A DNA stretch of 64,000 bases from Chitinophaga filiformis (GTDB lineage Bacteria > Bacteroidota > Bacteroidia > Chitinophagales > Chitinophagaceae): contig NZ_FNBN01000009.1 in assembly GCF_900102545.1 (NCBI RefSeq), forward strand, positions 1-64,000. Reading direction: 5' to 3'. Of the stretch, positions 25,684 to 35,658 are shown piece by piece. The first letter of the stretch is position 1. Each line of letters begins with the position of its first letter. The position numbers and the translations under genes are program-made. The notes under the pieces are model-generated. The model had not been told where the DNA came from. It did not search any database and was given only the letters and a program-made list of their open reading frames with translations.

Positions 25684-26361
25684 ATGCCATTAATACGTAC
25701 CATACAAATCAATCCCGGCAGCCGCTTAGGTGTGTGGAAAATAGAAGAGGATGAGGCGTTTTTCCGGAAGAAGGTGAATATTTCCCCGGCAATCCACCAT
25801 CCGCACAAGCGTTTACAGCATTTTGCGGGGCGGTACCTGCTGCAGGAACTGTATCCCGGCTTTCCGATTGAAAAAATTCAGGTGATGCAGAGCCGTAAGC
25901 CCTACCTGGACAGCCATAACCTGCATTTTTCCATCTCGCACTGTGGCGACAATGTGGCTGCTATCGTGAGCAGCGGAAGCGCCGTAGGAATTGATATCGA
26001 AGAGATAAAAGACAAGATAGAAGCGGTATCGCACAAGTTTTTGTCGCCGGAGGAACAGTCTTTTATCGATCCCGTACATACGTTGCCCCATAAAACCATC
26101 TGCTGGAGTGCCAAAGAGGCTGTTTATAAGTGGTATGGACTGGGAGGCGTTGATTTTAAAGAAAATATGCAACTTGCACCCTTTATATTCCAGCAGAAAG
26201 GTTTCCTGACCTGCAATTTTAACAAAGCAGATAAAATTGCACGGTTATATTTGCAATATCTGATGGAAGACGGGTTATGCTTAACCTGGACGAACGGATC
26301 TGAGGAGCTTTCAGCTGTCAGCGTGGACAACGCAGATACGGCCCGTTCAGAACACACATGA
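25684..26361 (+). CDS. 4'-phosphopantetheinyl transferase superfamily protein (Sfp-type)
   Basis: A 225-aa enzyme that moves 4'-phosphopantetheine from CoA to a serine of acyl-carrier proteins. The Sfp-type motif pair is present: SISHCGDNVAAIVS, then VGIDIEEIKD and the magnesium-binding SAKEAVYKWYG. The ATG at 25684 (MPLIRTIQINPG) is preferred over an upstream ATG at 25618 that would add 22 hydrophobic, unconserved residues. It is followed after 25 bp by shikimate kinase, so they are likely co-transcribed. It may serve fatty-acid or natural-product synthases. Confidence 0.83.
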   Translation: MPLIRTIQINPGSRLGVWKIEEDEAFFRKKVNISPAIHHPHKRLQHFAGRYLLQELYPGFPIEKIQVMQSRKPYLDSHNLHFSISHCGDNVAAIVSSGSAVGIDIEEIKDKIEAVSHKFLSPEEQSFIDPVHTLPHKTICWSAKEAVYKWYGLGGVDFKENMQLAPFIFQQKGFLTCNFNKADKIARLYLQYLMEDGLCLTWTNGSEELSAVSVDNADTARSEHT

Positions 26362-26386
26362 CATTAAAGTTTTAAAAACAGTCAAT

Positions 26387-26896
26387 TTGAAAATCTTTCT
26401 ACTCGGCTTTATGGGCGCCGGCAAGACTTACTGGGGAAAACAACTGGCAGAGCACCTGTCGCTGCCGTTCTACGACCTTGACGATGTGATCGTGGAATCA
26501 GAAGAAATGTCTATCAGCGACATCTTCGCCACAAAAGGAGAAGACTATTTCCGTCAGCAGGAGAACTACTGGCTCAAAGAACTTTCCCGCAACGAAAACT
26601 TCCTCATATCCTGTGGTGGTGGCGCGCCCTGCTTCCAGGATAATATGGATATTATGAATAACAGTGGTACAACGATCTGGCTCAATCCAAGCCTCTCACT
26701 GATCGTAGAGCGCCTGAAACGTAAGAAGTCCAAACGCCCGCTCATCCAGGATCTGGCTGACGATGAACTGCTCGACTTCGTTGAGAAAAAGCTGGCAGAA
26801 CGTGTACCATTCTACGAACAGGCACAGATCACCATTGCCGAATCCGAGACTATTAGCCTCGATTCGTTTATGCAGCGGCTGGATATAAAGGCCTGA
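26387..26896 (+). CDS. aroK: Shikimate kinase (TTG start)
   Basis: A 169-aa cytosolic kinase that phosphorylates shikimate for aromatic amino-acid synthesis. Walker A is GFMGAGKTYWG at about residues 7-17, the shikimate site DLDDVI follows near 31, then FRQQE and the LISCGGGAPC stretch, and the lid KSKRPL. Length is typical. The only fitting start is TTG at 26387 (no in-frame ATG occurs upstream before a stop-containing region or within the Walker A). It follows the phosphopantetheinyl transferase by 25 bp and ends at a hairpin. Confidence 0.9.
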   Translation: MKIFLLGFMGAGKTYWGKQLAEHLSLPFYDLDDVIVESEEMSISDIFATKGEDYFRQQENYWLKELSRNENFLISCGGGAPCFQDNMDIMNNSGTTIWLNPSLSLIVERLKRKKSKRPLIQDLADDELLDFVEKKLAERVPFYEQAQITIAESETISLDSFMQRLDIKA

Positions 26897-26921
26897 GGTG
26901 ACTCGATCATTCGCGATGATG

Positions 26922-26950
26922 GGACTCCATTAGGAGTCCAGTTGTTTGTA
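26922..26950 (+). terminator. Terminator after shikimate kinase
   Basis: GGACTCC (26922-26928) pairs with GGAGTCC (26933-26939) around a 4-nt loop, followed by AGTTGTTTGT. A second small hairpin, CGGGGT/ACCCCG at 26954-26968, follows. Confidence 0.6.
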
Positions 26951-27071
26951 GCGCGGGGTGCAACCCCGGGGTGGGGCAAACCCGGAATATCATTTGTTGA
27001 TATCCGTCATTTTTTGCATCAATTCGTTGTCATTAATTTGTTGCATTAAATAATCAAACAGCAATATACCA

Positions 27072-27464
27072 ATGCATAAAGGATTTCTCATTATCGCAGC
27101 AGTACTGGGCGCGCTGGCCGTAACACTCGGCGCATTTGGCGCTCACAAGCTGAAGGAACTGGTGCCCCCGGAAACAGTAGGTACATTTCAGACAGGCGTT
27201 ACTTATCAGTTCTATCACACATTCGCTTTGCTGGCGGTAGGTATTTTATTTACCCAGTTCCCTGCGGGGGCTAACCTGTTGGAATGGGCAGGTCGTTGCT
27301 TCTTAATCGGAGTGATCCTCTTCTCCGGTTCCTTGTACGTATTAACTGCAATAAAGGCGACCGAAACCGTAGGGTTAAGCAAAATAGGCATCATTACACC
27401 AATCGGAGGTTTATTCTTCATTGCCGGCTGGATCTGCCTGCTCTTAGCGCTGCTGAAGAAATAG
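27072..27464 (+). CDS. DUF423 (YgdD-like) membrane protein
   Basis: A 130-aa inner-membrane protein with four hydrophobic segments. The DUF423 start MHKGFLIIAAVLGALAVTLG, then AFGAHKL, is conserved, as are GVTYQFYHTFALLAVGIL, ILFSGSLYVL, and GIITPIGGLFFIAGWI. Family function is unknown. It has its own upstream region with a TAATTTG -7-like element at 27034-27040. No operon neighbour is close. Confidence 0.9.
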   Translation: MHKGFLIIAAVLGALAVTLGAFGAHKLKELVPPETVGTFQTGVTYQFYHTFALLAVGILFTQFPAGANLLEWAGRCFLIGVILFSGSLYVLTAIKATETVGLSKIGIITPIGGLFFIAGWICLLLALLKK

Positions 27465-27638
27465 TAACAAACATTAACATATCATTTAATTATCCAGGGG
27501 CTGCCTTATGGTTTAGCCCCTGTAATTTTAGGGGACGATACGCCTCAGCAGTAAAGGGACAATAGTAACATTACTGCTAATTAAACAATAGCTGCGCTGC
27601 AACACGCAATTGCGCCTGAAAACAATAAAACAACACGC

Positions 27639-29030
27639 ATGTTCAAATACCTGATTATCATTTGCCTCAGCCTCGCAGGAACAGTGACAGCACAAGATAT
27701 CAACGGCAACTGGTATGGCGTCTTTACCAATCCGCAAGGCCAGAAACAACGCCTGCAGCTACAACTCCAACGCCAGGGAAATCAGCTCAAAGGACAATTG
27801 AAAACAGACATCGCAGCCGACGCAATAGCGCTGGATACCGCCATCGCCAGGGATAAAACCCTGACATTTGTTATTAAAAATATCAGCTTTAAATACACCG
27901 GCTACTGGAACAGTATCCGCAACCGTTATGAAGGATATTTTGAACAGGTCGGCAACCGCACGCCCCTGTACTTCTCCCGGGACGATATCAAAGACCTGCC
28001 TGTCACCCGCCCCCAGGATCCATCTGAACACCCGGCGTATGATGTACAGGAAGTGAAGTTCGTGAACCCGGTAGACAAGGTCCTGCTGAGCGGTACCTTC
28101 ACCAAACCAGGCGTGAAAGGCCCGTATCCTGTTATCGTCATGATCTCCGGAAGCGGCCAGCAAAATCGTGATAATGAACAGTTTGACCACCGCTCATTCG
28201 CAGTGCTCACTGACTATCTGGTAAAACATGGCATCGCTACGCTCAGGTTCGACGACCGTGGAGTAGGGGAGAGCACCGGTAACTATGACTCCTCCGGTAT
28301 CTTCAATTTCGCTGAAGATGTCAAAGCTGCTGTCAGTTACCTGCGTAAACGGAACGACGCAGACACTGCCGCCATCGGATTGCTGGGATACAGTGAAGGC
28401 GGAGTTGTGGCCCAGATAGCCGCAGCCGCCGATCCTAAGATCGCTTTTATGATCACCATGGCCTCCCCCGGACTGGACGGCAGGGAGTATTACAACCGTA
28501 AACTGGCACAGGTGGCCAAAATGCTGGGAGAAAAGGATAACCATATTGAGGCTTACGTAGCCAGCTACCAGCGTTACCTGAATGTGATGACCCTCACTGC
28601 CGATCCGGCCGACAGACAACGGAGAGCCTACGCAGAACTGACCGCCCTCTATAATCACTTTAGCGACAGTACCAATACCATTGGCCGGGAAAACTTTATA
28701 GAAGCGACTTATGCCGTCGATAACAAAGCCGAAGCATTGTCCCTCCTCCAGTACGATCCCGCTACTTATCTTGCTAAAATAAAATGCCCGGTATTAGCCA
28801 TCAACGGAAGCGAAGATGTAATTACAGACGCCAACACCAACCTGAAAGCCCTCGAAAGTGGGCTGGTAAAAGGTGGAAATGAATTGGTTACGATCAGAAG
28901 TTTCTCCGGACTGAACCACCTGTTCCAGCATTGCGAATCCTGTACATTGGAGGAATATGGTACCCTGGACGAGACAATAAACCCGGCTGTGTTGGAGTTT
29001 ATCACAAGATGGGTACAGTTGTTGTATTAA
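27639..29030 (+). CDS. Secreted serine hydrolase of the alpha/beta-hydrolase superfamily
   Basis: A 463-aa exported protein (signal peptide MFKYLIIICLSLAGTVTAQ). An N-terminal beta-rich domain (to about residue 130, starting DINGNWYGVFTNPQG) precedes an alpha/beta hydrolase (YPVIVMISGSGQQNRDN; nucleophile elbow GLLGYSEGGVV). The aspartate is probably in INGSEDVIT and the histidine in SGLNHLFQHCE. This two-part layout is known from Bacteroidota aminopeptidase/esterase-like hydrolases. The substrate is unknown. It is monocistronic. Confidence 0.85.
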   Translation: MFKYLIIICLSLAGTVTAQDINGNWYGVFTNPQGQKQRLQLQLQRQGNQLKGQLKTDIAADAIALDTAIARDKTLTFVIKNISFKYTGYWNSIRNRYEGYFEQVGNRTPLYFSRDDIKDLPVTRPQDPSEHPAYDVQEVKFVNPVDKVLLSGTFTKPGVKGPYPVIVMISGSGQQNRDNEQFDHRSFAVLTDYLVKHGIATLRFDDRGVGESTGNYDSSGIFNFAEDVKAAVSYLRKRNDADTAAIGLLGYSEGGVVAQIAAAADPKIAFMITMASPGLDGREYYNRKLAQVAKMLGEKDNHIEAYVASYQRYLNVMTLTADPADRQRRAYAELTALYNHFSDSTNTIGRENFIEATYAVDNKAEALSLLQYDPATYLAKIKCPVLAINGSEDVITDANTNLKALESGLVKGGNELVTIRSFSGLNHLFQHCESCTLEEYGTLDETINPAVLEFITRWVQLLY

Positions 29031-29158
29031 TGGGTGGACCTGAAAATTGAGAACCGGCAGCTGAAAGCAGGATATTTGATCCTTAGCTACTGATTCTTAA
29101 TTGAAAATAAATTCTTAATATATCGCCCAGCGACCGTAATTTTGGAGCGCTATAATGT

Positions 29159-31756
29159 ATGTCTAAAAATAAACTGAAAACAGAAAAACCGGAGAGTAAG
29201 AAACCTCGAGGCAACGACCCCAACGTACTTAAGCAGGACAAGGAAGTAGAGGTAAAAGTAAAAGAACTGGTAAAAGACGAAAGGACCCATAAGGTTTTGG
29301 GAGTAATATGCCTGTTGTTATCGCTCTACTGTTTTATCGCGTTTACATCTTATCTCTTTACCTGGGAAGAAGACCAGGATAAGGTATTCCGTTATTCAAC
29401 CAGTCTGCTGCTGATGGACATGGATAGCGTGAAAGTGGAAAACCTCCTCGGGAGGTTAGGCGCTTTTGTCTCCCATTGGTTCTTCTATAAAGGATTCGGT
29501 ATAGCTTCCTATCTGTTTTGTTACCTGTTTTTTATCCTTGGCGTCAACGCTGTGGTGGGGCGTCGTGTGTTCCGCCTCTGGCGCAATATTAAATATATCC
29601 TCTTTGGCCTGCTGTTTATCAGTACTACAGCCGCTTTCGTATCCATGCTGTCCGACTTCCCCTGGGGAGGCGCAGTAGGGGATGCTGTTAATAACTGGTT
29701 GATCGGCTTCCTCGGAAGAGCTGGGGCCGCATTGCTCCTGCTGGTAGCCGGACTGTCATGGCTGATCTGGAAATATAATTTCGATTTCAAATGGCTGGAA
29801 GAGAAACTGAAGGCTAAACCCAAACCTGCCGTAGCGCCTGCAGCGGTGCCCGAACCTGCTGTCATTGCCGTTACACCGCAACAGCCTGCCGCGAAGGAAA
29901 AGGAACCCAGAAAGAAAAACGGGCTCAGGGAATCAGGTGTTTCTGTAATACCGCCTCCCTCAGAAGATTCCGAACTGCCTGAAATGCAGCTCATTGAGCG
30001 CGAAGATGCTTCCATTACCCTGATTCCGCCTGCTAATCTGTCAGCCCGCGAAGAGGAAGATGTGGAAGAAGAGGAATTGGAAGAAGAAGAGGCCGGACCA
30101 TTATTATATATAGAAGAGACAGTCGAACAGACGGCTTCCCGTAATAAAAAGAAGCCTAATACAGAGGATGTAGCCTGGGAGATCAAACCTCCGGTAGAAG
30201 AAGCAGAAGATGAAACGGAAGAGGAACCCGTAAGACAACCCGTTCAGATGGACCCTTACGAGCCTACCCTCGACCTGCGTGATTATAAATACCCGTCCCT
30301 GGAACTGCTGGACAACCACAGTACCGAAAAGATCGTACAGGACGCCAGTGAACTGGACAGGAACAAGAACCAGATCATCGACACCCTGAAGAACTATGAT
30401 ATTTCCATCCAGAAGATAAGCGCTACCGTAGGACCGACCGTAACCTTATACGAAATCGTACCCGCCGCCGGTGTGCGTATTTCCCGTATCAAGAACCTGG
30501 AAGATGATATTGCCCTCAGCCTTTCCGCCCTGGGTATCCGTATCATTGCGCCGATCCCGGGTAAAGGTACCATCGGTATCGAGGTGCCTAATGTGAAGAA
30601 GAGCATCGTATCGCTCAGGAACCTGCTGGCCTCTGAGAAGTTCCAGCAAAGCAGCATGGAACTCCCTATCGCCATCGGTAAAAAGATTGATAATGAGAAC
30701 TTTATCGCCGACCTGGCCAAAATGCCGCACTTGCTCATGGCAGGTGCTACCGGACAAGGTAAGTCGGTCGGTATCAATACATTATTGGTTTCTCTCCTCT
30801 ATAAAAAGCATCCTTCTCAGCTGAAATTCGTACTGGTGGATCCTAAAAAGGTGGAACTGTCGCTCTATAAGCTGATAGAGAAACACTTCCTGGCCAAGCT
30901 GCCGGGTGAAGAGGAAGCTATTATTACCGATACCAAAAAGGTGATCCATACCCTCAATGCACTCTGTATTGAAATGGACCTCCGCTATGACCTCCTGAAA
31001 GAGGCAGGTACCCGTAACATCAAGGAATACAACCACAAATTCGTCCAGAGAAGGCTGAACCCGCAAAGGGGACACCGCTACCTGCCATTCGTGGTCCTGG
31101 TAATCGACGAGTTTGCGGATCTGATCATGACAGCCGGTAAGGAGGTGGAAATGCCGATTGCCCGTCTGGCTCAGCTGGCCCGTGCAGTAGGTATCCACCT
31201 GATCATTGCAACGCAGCGTCCGTCTGTCAATATCATCACCGGTACCATTAAGGCCAACTTCCCGGCACGTATCGCCTTCAAGGTGTCTTCCAAGATCGAC
31301 TCCCGTACTATCCTGGATATCGGCGGTGCTGAACAACTGATCGGGCAGGGTGACATGCTGGTATCCTTCAACGGTGAGCTGGTACGTCTGCAGTGTGCCT
31401 TCGTTGATACGCCGGAAGTGGAAAAAGTGGCAGAATACATCGGAGAGCAGCGGGCTTATCCCGAAGCCTACCTCTTACCGGAATATGTGGATGAGAAGGA
31501 AATGGAAGGCAAGGAGATCAGTCTGCAGGACAGGGATCCGCTCTTCGAAGAGGCCGCCCGTGTCATTGTACAGAACCAGCAGGGCTCTACTTCCCTGTTA
31601 CAGCGTCGTATGAAGCTCGGCTATAACAGGGCGGGCAGGCTGATGGATCAGCTGGAAGCAGCCGGTATTGTCGGTCCGAATATGGGAAGCAAGGCCAGGG
31701 AGGTCAATGTCAAGACAGAAGCCGATCTTGAAGAGATTCTGAACGATCTCGGCTGA
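29159..31756 (+). CDS. ftsK: FtsK/SpoIIIE-type DNA translocase
   Basis: An 865-aa membrane-anchored motor that pumps chromosomal DNA at the division septum and assists dimer resolution. The N-terminal third has four membrane segments (for example VLGVICLLLSLYCFIAFTSY and GIASYLFCYLFFILGVNAVV). A long acidic, low-complexity linker follows (residues about 250-360, rich in E and V). The motor has Walker A GATGQGKSVGIN, Walker B VLVIDEFADLIMTAGKEVE, and ATQRPSVNIITG. The C-terminal winged-helix gamma domain (LQRRMKLGYNRAGRLMDQLE) reads KOPS-type sites. It is followed by LolA, a conserved pair in this phylum. Confidence 0.95.
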   Translation: MSKNKLKTEKPESKKPRGNDPNVLKQDKEVEVKVKELVKDERTHKVLGVICLLLSLYCFIAFTSYLFTWEEDQDKVFRYSTSLLLMDMDSVKVENLLGRLGAFVSHWFFYKGFGIASYLFCYLFFILGVNAVVGRRVFRLWRNIKYILFGLLFISTTAAFVSMLSDFPWGGAVGDAVNNWLIGFLGRAGAALLLLVAGLSWLIWKYNFDFKWLEEKLKAKPKPAVAPAAVPEPAVIAVTPQQPAAKEKEPRKKNGLRESGVSVIPPPSEDSELPEMQLIEREDASITLIPPANLSAREEEDVEEEELEEEEAGPLLYIEETVEQTASRNKKKPNTEDVAWEIKPPVEEAEDETEEEPVRQPVQMDPYEPTLDLRDYKYPSLELLDNHSTEKIVQDASELDRNKNQIIDTLKNYDISIQKISATVGPTVTLYEIVPAAGVRISRIKNLEDDIALSLSALGIRIIAPIPGKGTIGIEVPNVKKSIVSLRNLLASEKFQQSSMELPIAIGKKIDNENFIADLAKMPHLLMAGATGQGKSVGINTLLVSLLYKKHPSQLKFVLVDPKKVELSLYKLIEKHFLAKLPGEEEAIITDTKKVIHTLNALCIEMDLRYDLLKEAGTRNIKEYNHKFVQRRLNPQRGHRYLPFVVLVIDEFADLIMTAGKEVEMPIARLAQLARAVGIHLIIATQRPSVNIITGTIKANFPARIAFKVSSKIDSRTILDIGGAEQLIGQGDMLVSFNGELVRLQCAFVDTPEVEKVAEYIGEQRAYPEAYLLPEYVDEKEMEGKEISLQDRDPLFEEAARVIVQNQQGSTSLLQRRMKLGYNRAGRLMDQLEAAGIVGPNMGSKAREVNVKTEADLEEILNDLG

Positions 31757-31849
31757 TCGTAGTACATTTGGCTTTATATTAACTTAAGACAGAGGGGTAT
31801 CGGCATAACATTTGTCTTTACAAACAGCAGAAAATAAAACTTACGAAAA

Positions 31850-32527
31850 ATGAAGAGAATTTTATTATTGGCCATATTAGCAGGCGGTGTAGTAACGAAT
31901 GGAATGGCTCAGTCCAAAGCAAGCCTGAACAGCCTGGGAAAGAATGACCCTAAAGCAAAGGCAATCCTGGACGGTGTAAGCAAGAAATTTTCACAGTTGA
32001 AATCAGTGGTGGCCAATTTTGTATTGAAAATAGAAGGTGCTAACAATAGTGTAACAGATTCTAAGAAAGGTACCGTTTATCTGAAAGGTGCAAAATATAA
32101 AGTGAACCTGGATGGTCAGGAGATCATCAGCGACAACAAAACTTCCTGGACATACGCGAAAGATGCTAACGAGGTAACAATCAATAATGTAGATCCAAAT
32201 AGCTCTTCCCTGTCGCCAGCTAAACTGTTCACCAATTTCTACGATAAAGACTATCTGTACCGCCTGGATGGAGAAACTACTGAGAAAGGCAAGGTGCTGC
32301 AGAACATCGAAATGACGCCTACAGACAAGTCCAAGAACGTATTTAAAGTGATCGTGTCTATCGATAAAAAGAACCAGAGCATCTCCAAAATGAGGGTTTT
32401 TGAAAAGAACGGCAATCACTATACATATGAGATCACCAGCTTTACGCCTAATACAAACGTATCAGACGCGACTTTCAGCTTCGATCCTAAAAAGTATCCA
32501 GGTGTAGAAGTGGTAGACCTCCGCTAA
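31850..32527 (+). CDS. lolA: LolA-like outer-membrane lipoprotein carrier
   Basis: A 225-aa periplasmic carrier with the signal peptide MKRILLLAILAGGVVTNGMAQ. The LolA fold signs are KAKAILDGVSKKFSQLKSV, VANFVLKIEG, KGTVYLKGAKYKVNLDGQE and TSWTYAKDANEV, the hydrophobic-pocket strands that hold a lipoprotein's acyl chains. It lies 93 bp after ftsK and is followed by a hairpin terminator, so it may have its own promoter. In Bacteroidota LolA often lacks a LolB partner; none is visible here. Confidence 0.87.
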   Translation: MKRILLLAILAGGVVTNGMAQSKASLNSLGKNDPKAKAILDGVSKKFSQLKSVVANFVLKIEGANNSVTDSKKGTVYLKGAKYKVNLDGQEIISDNKTSWTYAKDANEVTINNVDPNSSSLSPAKLFTNFYDKDYLYRLDGETTEKGKVLQNIEMTPTDKSKNVFKVIVSIDKKNQSISKMRVFEKNGNHYTYEITSFTPNTNVSDATFSFDPKKYPGVEVVDLR

Positions 32528-32562
32528 AATATTGAAGGGTCTTCGTACAACCGGAGACAATA

Positions 32563-32592
32563 AAAGCCCGGCTATTTTTGGCCGGGCTTTTT
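32563..32592 (+). terminator. Terminator of lolA
   Basis: AAAGCCCGGC (32563-32572) and GCCGGGCTTT (32581-32590) form a 10-bp stem with an 8-nt loop and a T-rich tail. Confidence 0.85.
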
Positions 32593-32604
32593 CCATTTTA
32601 TTAT

Positions 32605-32612
32605 TACCTTTG
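32605..32612 (+). promoter_or_regulatory. -7 promoter element of lpdA
   Basis: TACCTTTG matches TAnnTTTG, 26 bp before the lpdA ATG and directly after the lolA terminator. Confidence 0.55.
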
Positions 32613-32638
32613 GCAAGTTTAAATTAAAATTAAGCAAT

Positions 32639-34045
32639 ATGGCATACGACGTAATCGTAATTGGTAGTGGCCCTGGCGGATATGTGGCTGCTATCCGTGC
32701 TTCTCAGCTGGGATTTAAGACGGCAATCGTTGAAAGAGAGAGCCTGGGCGGTATTTGTTTGAACTGGGGTTGTATTCCCACGAAAGCATTACTGAAGTCT
32801 GCACAGGTCCTGGAATATATACAGCACGCTAAAACTTACGGAATTAACGTAGGTGAGGGTAGTGCTGATTTTGACGCTGTAATCAAGCGTAGTCGTGGTG
32901 TAGCTGATAAGATGAGCAAGGGCGTACAGTTCCTGATGAAGAAAAACAAGATCGAAGTGCTGATGGGTACGGCTAAGATGAAATCCAAAAGCCAGGTCGA
33001 AGTAACTGATAAAGACGGTAAAGTTGCAATACACGAAGCGAAATATGTTATCCTGGCAACAGGTGCACGTTCCCGTGAACTGCCAAATCTGAAAATAGAT
33101 GGTAAGAAGGTAATTGGCTACCGTGAAGCAATGGTACTGCCAAAACAGCCTAAATCCATGATCGTTGTAGGTTCCGGCGCTATCGGCGTTGAATTTGCCT
33201 ACTTCTATGCAACCCTGGGCACTAAAGTGACCATCGTTGAGTTCATGCCGCGTATCGTTCCGGTTGAAGATGAGGATATCTCTAAAGAACTGGAAAAGAT
33301 CTACAAGAAGAAAGGTATCGAGATCATGACCAACGCTTCCGTTGAAGCTGTAGAAGCTGCAGGCGAAGGCGTGAAAGCTAAAGTGAAAACTGCTACCGGT
33401 GAGATCTTCCTGGAAGCTGACGTAGTACTGAGCGCTGTTGGTATCGCTGCTAACATCGAGAACCTCGGTCTGGAAGGACTGGGTGTTAAAACCGACAAGG
33501 GTAAAGTACTCGTTGACAAATACTACCAGACCAACGTTCCAGGCGTATACGCTATCGGCGACATGGTACCTGGTCAGGCGCTTGCACACGTTGCTTCTAA
33601 AGAAGGTATCGTATGCGTGGAAGCAATTGCTTACAACGAAAAGAAATACGCACATTTACCAGCACCTATCGATTATATGAACATTCCTGGCTGTACTTAC
33701 TGTGCTCCGGAAATCGCATCTGTAGGTTACACTGAGAAAGCTGCGAAAGAAGCAGGTTACGAAGTGAAAGTAGGTAAATTCCCATTCTCTGCTTCCGGTA
33801 AAGCTACTGCTGCCAGCGCACCAGAAGGTTTCATCAAAGTGATCTTCGATGCTAAATACGGTGAGTGGCTGGGTACACACATGATCGGTGCTAACGTTAC
33901 CGAAATCATTGCGCAGACAGTAACTGCCCGTACACTGGAGACTACTTATCAGGAAGTGCTGAATTCAATCCATCCTCACCCAACCATGAGCGAATCTGTA
34001 AAAGATGCGATCGAGGTTGCTTACGGCGAGGCGATTCACCTGTAA
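32639..34045 (+). CDS. lpdA: Dihydrolipoyl dehydrogenase (E3)
   Basis: A 468-aa FAD-dependent enzyme that reoxidises dihydrolipoyl groups of 2-oxoacid dehydrogenases or the glycine-cleavage system. The N-terminal FAD motif is VIGSGPGGYVAAIRA, the redox-active disulfide is GGICLNWGCIPTK, the NAD motif is VVGSGAIGVEFAYFYA, the C-terminal FAD contact is VYAIGDMVPG, and the interface histidine-glutamate is in HPHPTMSE. All are intact. Codon use is very regular, as for highly expressed genes. It is monocistronic, flanked by a promoter element and a strong terminator. Confidence 0.96.
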   Translation: MAYDVIVIGSGPGGYVAAIRASQLGFKTAIVERESLGGICLNWGCIPTKALLKSAQVLEYIQHAKTYGINVGEGSADFDAVIKRSRGVADKMSKGVQFLMKKNKIEVLMGTAKMKSKSQVEVTDKDGKVAIHEAKYVILATGARSRELPNLKIDGKKVIGYREAMVLPKQPKSMIVVGSGAIGVEFAYFYATLGTKVTIVEFMPRIVPVEDEDISKELEKIYKKKGIEIMTNASVEAVEAAGEGVKAKVKTATGEIFLEADVVLSAVGIAANIENLGLEGLGVKTDKGKVLVDKYYQTNVPGVYAIGDMVPGQALAHVASKEGIVCVEAIAYNEKKYAHLPAPIDYMNIPGCTYCAPEIASVGYTEKAAKEAGYEVKVGKFPFSASGKATAASAPEGFIKVIFDAKYGEWLGTHMIGANVTEIIAQTVTARTLETTYQEVLNSIHPHPTMSESVKDAIEVAYGEAIHL

Positions 34046-34067
34046 TAATTAACTCTTCTATATTGAG

Positions 34068-34098
34068 AAGCCCTTCTGCTTTGCAGGAGGGCTTTTTT
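34068..34098 (+). terminator. Terminator of lpdA
   Basis: AAGCCCTTCTGC (34068-34079) pairs with GCAGGAGGGCTT (34083-34094, one G-T pair), loop TTT, followed by TTTTCG. Confidence 0.85.
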
Positions 34099-34642
34099 CG
34101 TAATCCTTCACGCCCTTCTGCATACATATCCAGGCGCTTACTTCGTCAATCCCTGTTCTTTAAGTTCCATTTAACTTTTATTTTCTGAGTATCACGGAAA
34201 GTTGTAATATTGATATAGAGCAACTGAAATCTAAACACTAAAAAATCGAGCACTAAAAGTCGAAAGTCTACAGCCGGGCACACCCGGTGTTACCCGAGTA
34301 ATCAAATAATCGAAAATCCAGCAATGACGCGGTAAATCGCGAGTTGCCGCATGTCTTGCTTTACAAAAATGAAAGCATGAGCTAAGTAAATTTATCTGTC
34401 AGGTTAGCTATATCTACTGATGAACAATGTACGTATTCCATGAACGCAACAAGAGTTAATCTTTTGCCCTTCGGTCTCCGGGGAATGATATGTCCTTGCG
34501 GTACGCAGCCCACCCACTGCAGTCCTGCTACTGGTAATTGTCATCAGCCGGTACTGAATAAGTTACCTATGGCCGGTACATTTATCATCAGCTGATCAGC
34601 TAATAATATCTTCATTTTATCGAAACCCAAATCTTACAATGT
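34099..34642. other. Gene-free stretch before the M57 pair
   Basis: This 544-bp stretch has no convincing ORF. I see short hairpin seeds (ACCGGG/CCCGGT-type around 34280-34300 and GCGG/CCGC-type around 34330-34350) and no recognisable RNA family or promoter consensus except in the AT-rich part before 34643. It probably contains the promoter and long leader of the first M57 gene. Confidence 0.4.
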
Positions 34643-35473
34643 ATGCGTAAACACACATTAACGGCCCTCTTTTGCCTGATGGCAGGAGCAAGCGCCTGTA
34701 TCGTTTCCTGTAAAAAAGAAAGTGCACCCGCTAAAACGACCAATGAAGCAGGTGTCTCTCAGACAACACTGGACCAGATCAGTGCCCTCGGATTCAGCAC
34801 TGCTGAAGTACGTAAAGTAGATGGCGGCTATCTCGTGGAAGGCGACATCTTACTGAGCGAAAACGACCTTACAACAAAGGTGAACAGCCCATTCTTACGC
34901 ACTGCCAAAGAAGAGCAATACCGCACCAACAACCTGGTAACCGGTTTACCCCGCGTGATCACCATCAGGGTATCTAACCTCGGTACTGCTTTCGTTGCAG
35001 GTACAGACACTGCTATCGCACGTTACAACAGACTGGGATTGACCATCACCTTCAGACGTATCACCAGCGGCACCGCCAATATCACTATCTCCGGCTTCAA
35101 CCAGGGACCAAGTGGTGGTTACATCACCCTGGGATCTTCCGGTTTCCCTACCAGCAGCGGTAATCCTTACAACTCTATTCAGATGAACACCAACTCAGCA
35201 GCATACGGTTCTAATCCAAACGTATTGTACGTAGGATCTGTTATCCAGCACGAGATCGGTCACTGTATCGGTTTCCGTCATACCGATTATTATAACCGTT
35301 CACTCAGCTGCGGCGGTACTGCTACTAATGAAGGTTCTGCGGGCGTGGGCGCTATCCTGATCCCTGGCACACCAAGCGGTTTTAGCTCCAACTCCTGGAT
35401 GCTGGCCTGCTCTAACGGTGGCAACCGTACCTTTAATGCTAACGATATCACTGCTTTGAACTATCTGTATTAA
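34643..35473 (+). CDS. M57-type HEIGH metalloprotease lipoprotein, copy A
   Basis: A 276-aa lipoprotein; the signal MRKHTLTALFCLMAGASACI ends near a cysteine at about 23 (VSCKK). A propeptide-like region to about residue 90 precedes the protease domain. The zinc site is HEIGHCIGFRH at about 203-213, a HExGHxxGxxH motif of the dual-action HEIGH (M57) family. It would act on the cell surface or in the periplasm. A close paralogue with the same layout follows after 185 bp. The substrate is unknown. Confidence 0.85.
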   Translation: MRKHTLTALFCLMAGASACIVSCKKESAPAKTTNEAGVSQTTLDQISALGFSTAEVRKVDGGYLVEGDILLSENDLTTKVNSPFLRTAKEEQYRTNNLVTGLPRVITIRVSNLGTAFVAGTDTAIARYNRLGLTITFRRITSGTANITISGFNQGPSGGYITLGSSGFPTSSGNPYNSIQMNTNSAAYGSNPNVLYVGSVIQHEIGHCIGFRHTDYYNRSLSCGGTATNEGSAGVGAILIPGTPSGFSSNSWMLACSNGGNRTFNANDITALNYLY

Positions 35474-35658
35474 TCCCGCTATCAGAAGAACAGCATTGAT
35501 ATCAGGTAGACTGATATTGTTTCAATAGAACTGACATCACTCCTGGGTGAACTAAGATGGATATAAGTTGAAAACGATACCATGTAGACTGATATTACAG
35601 CCCGTATCCTCTGATGCATGAGCACAATCTGTATAAAATATTAAAACACTTAAACGAT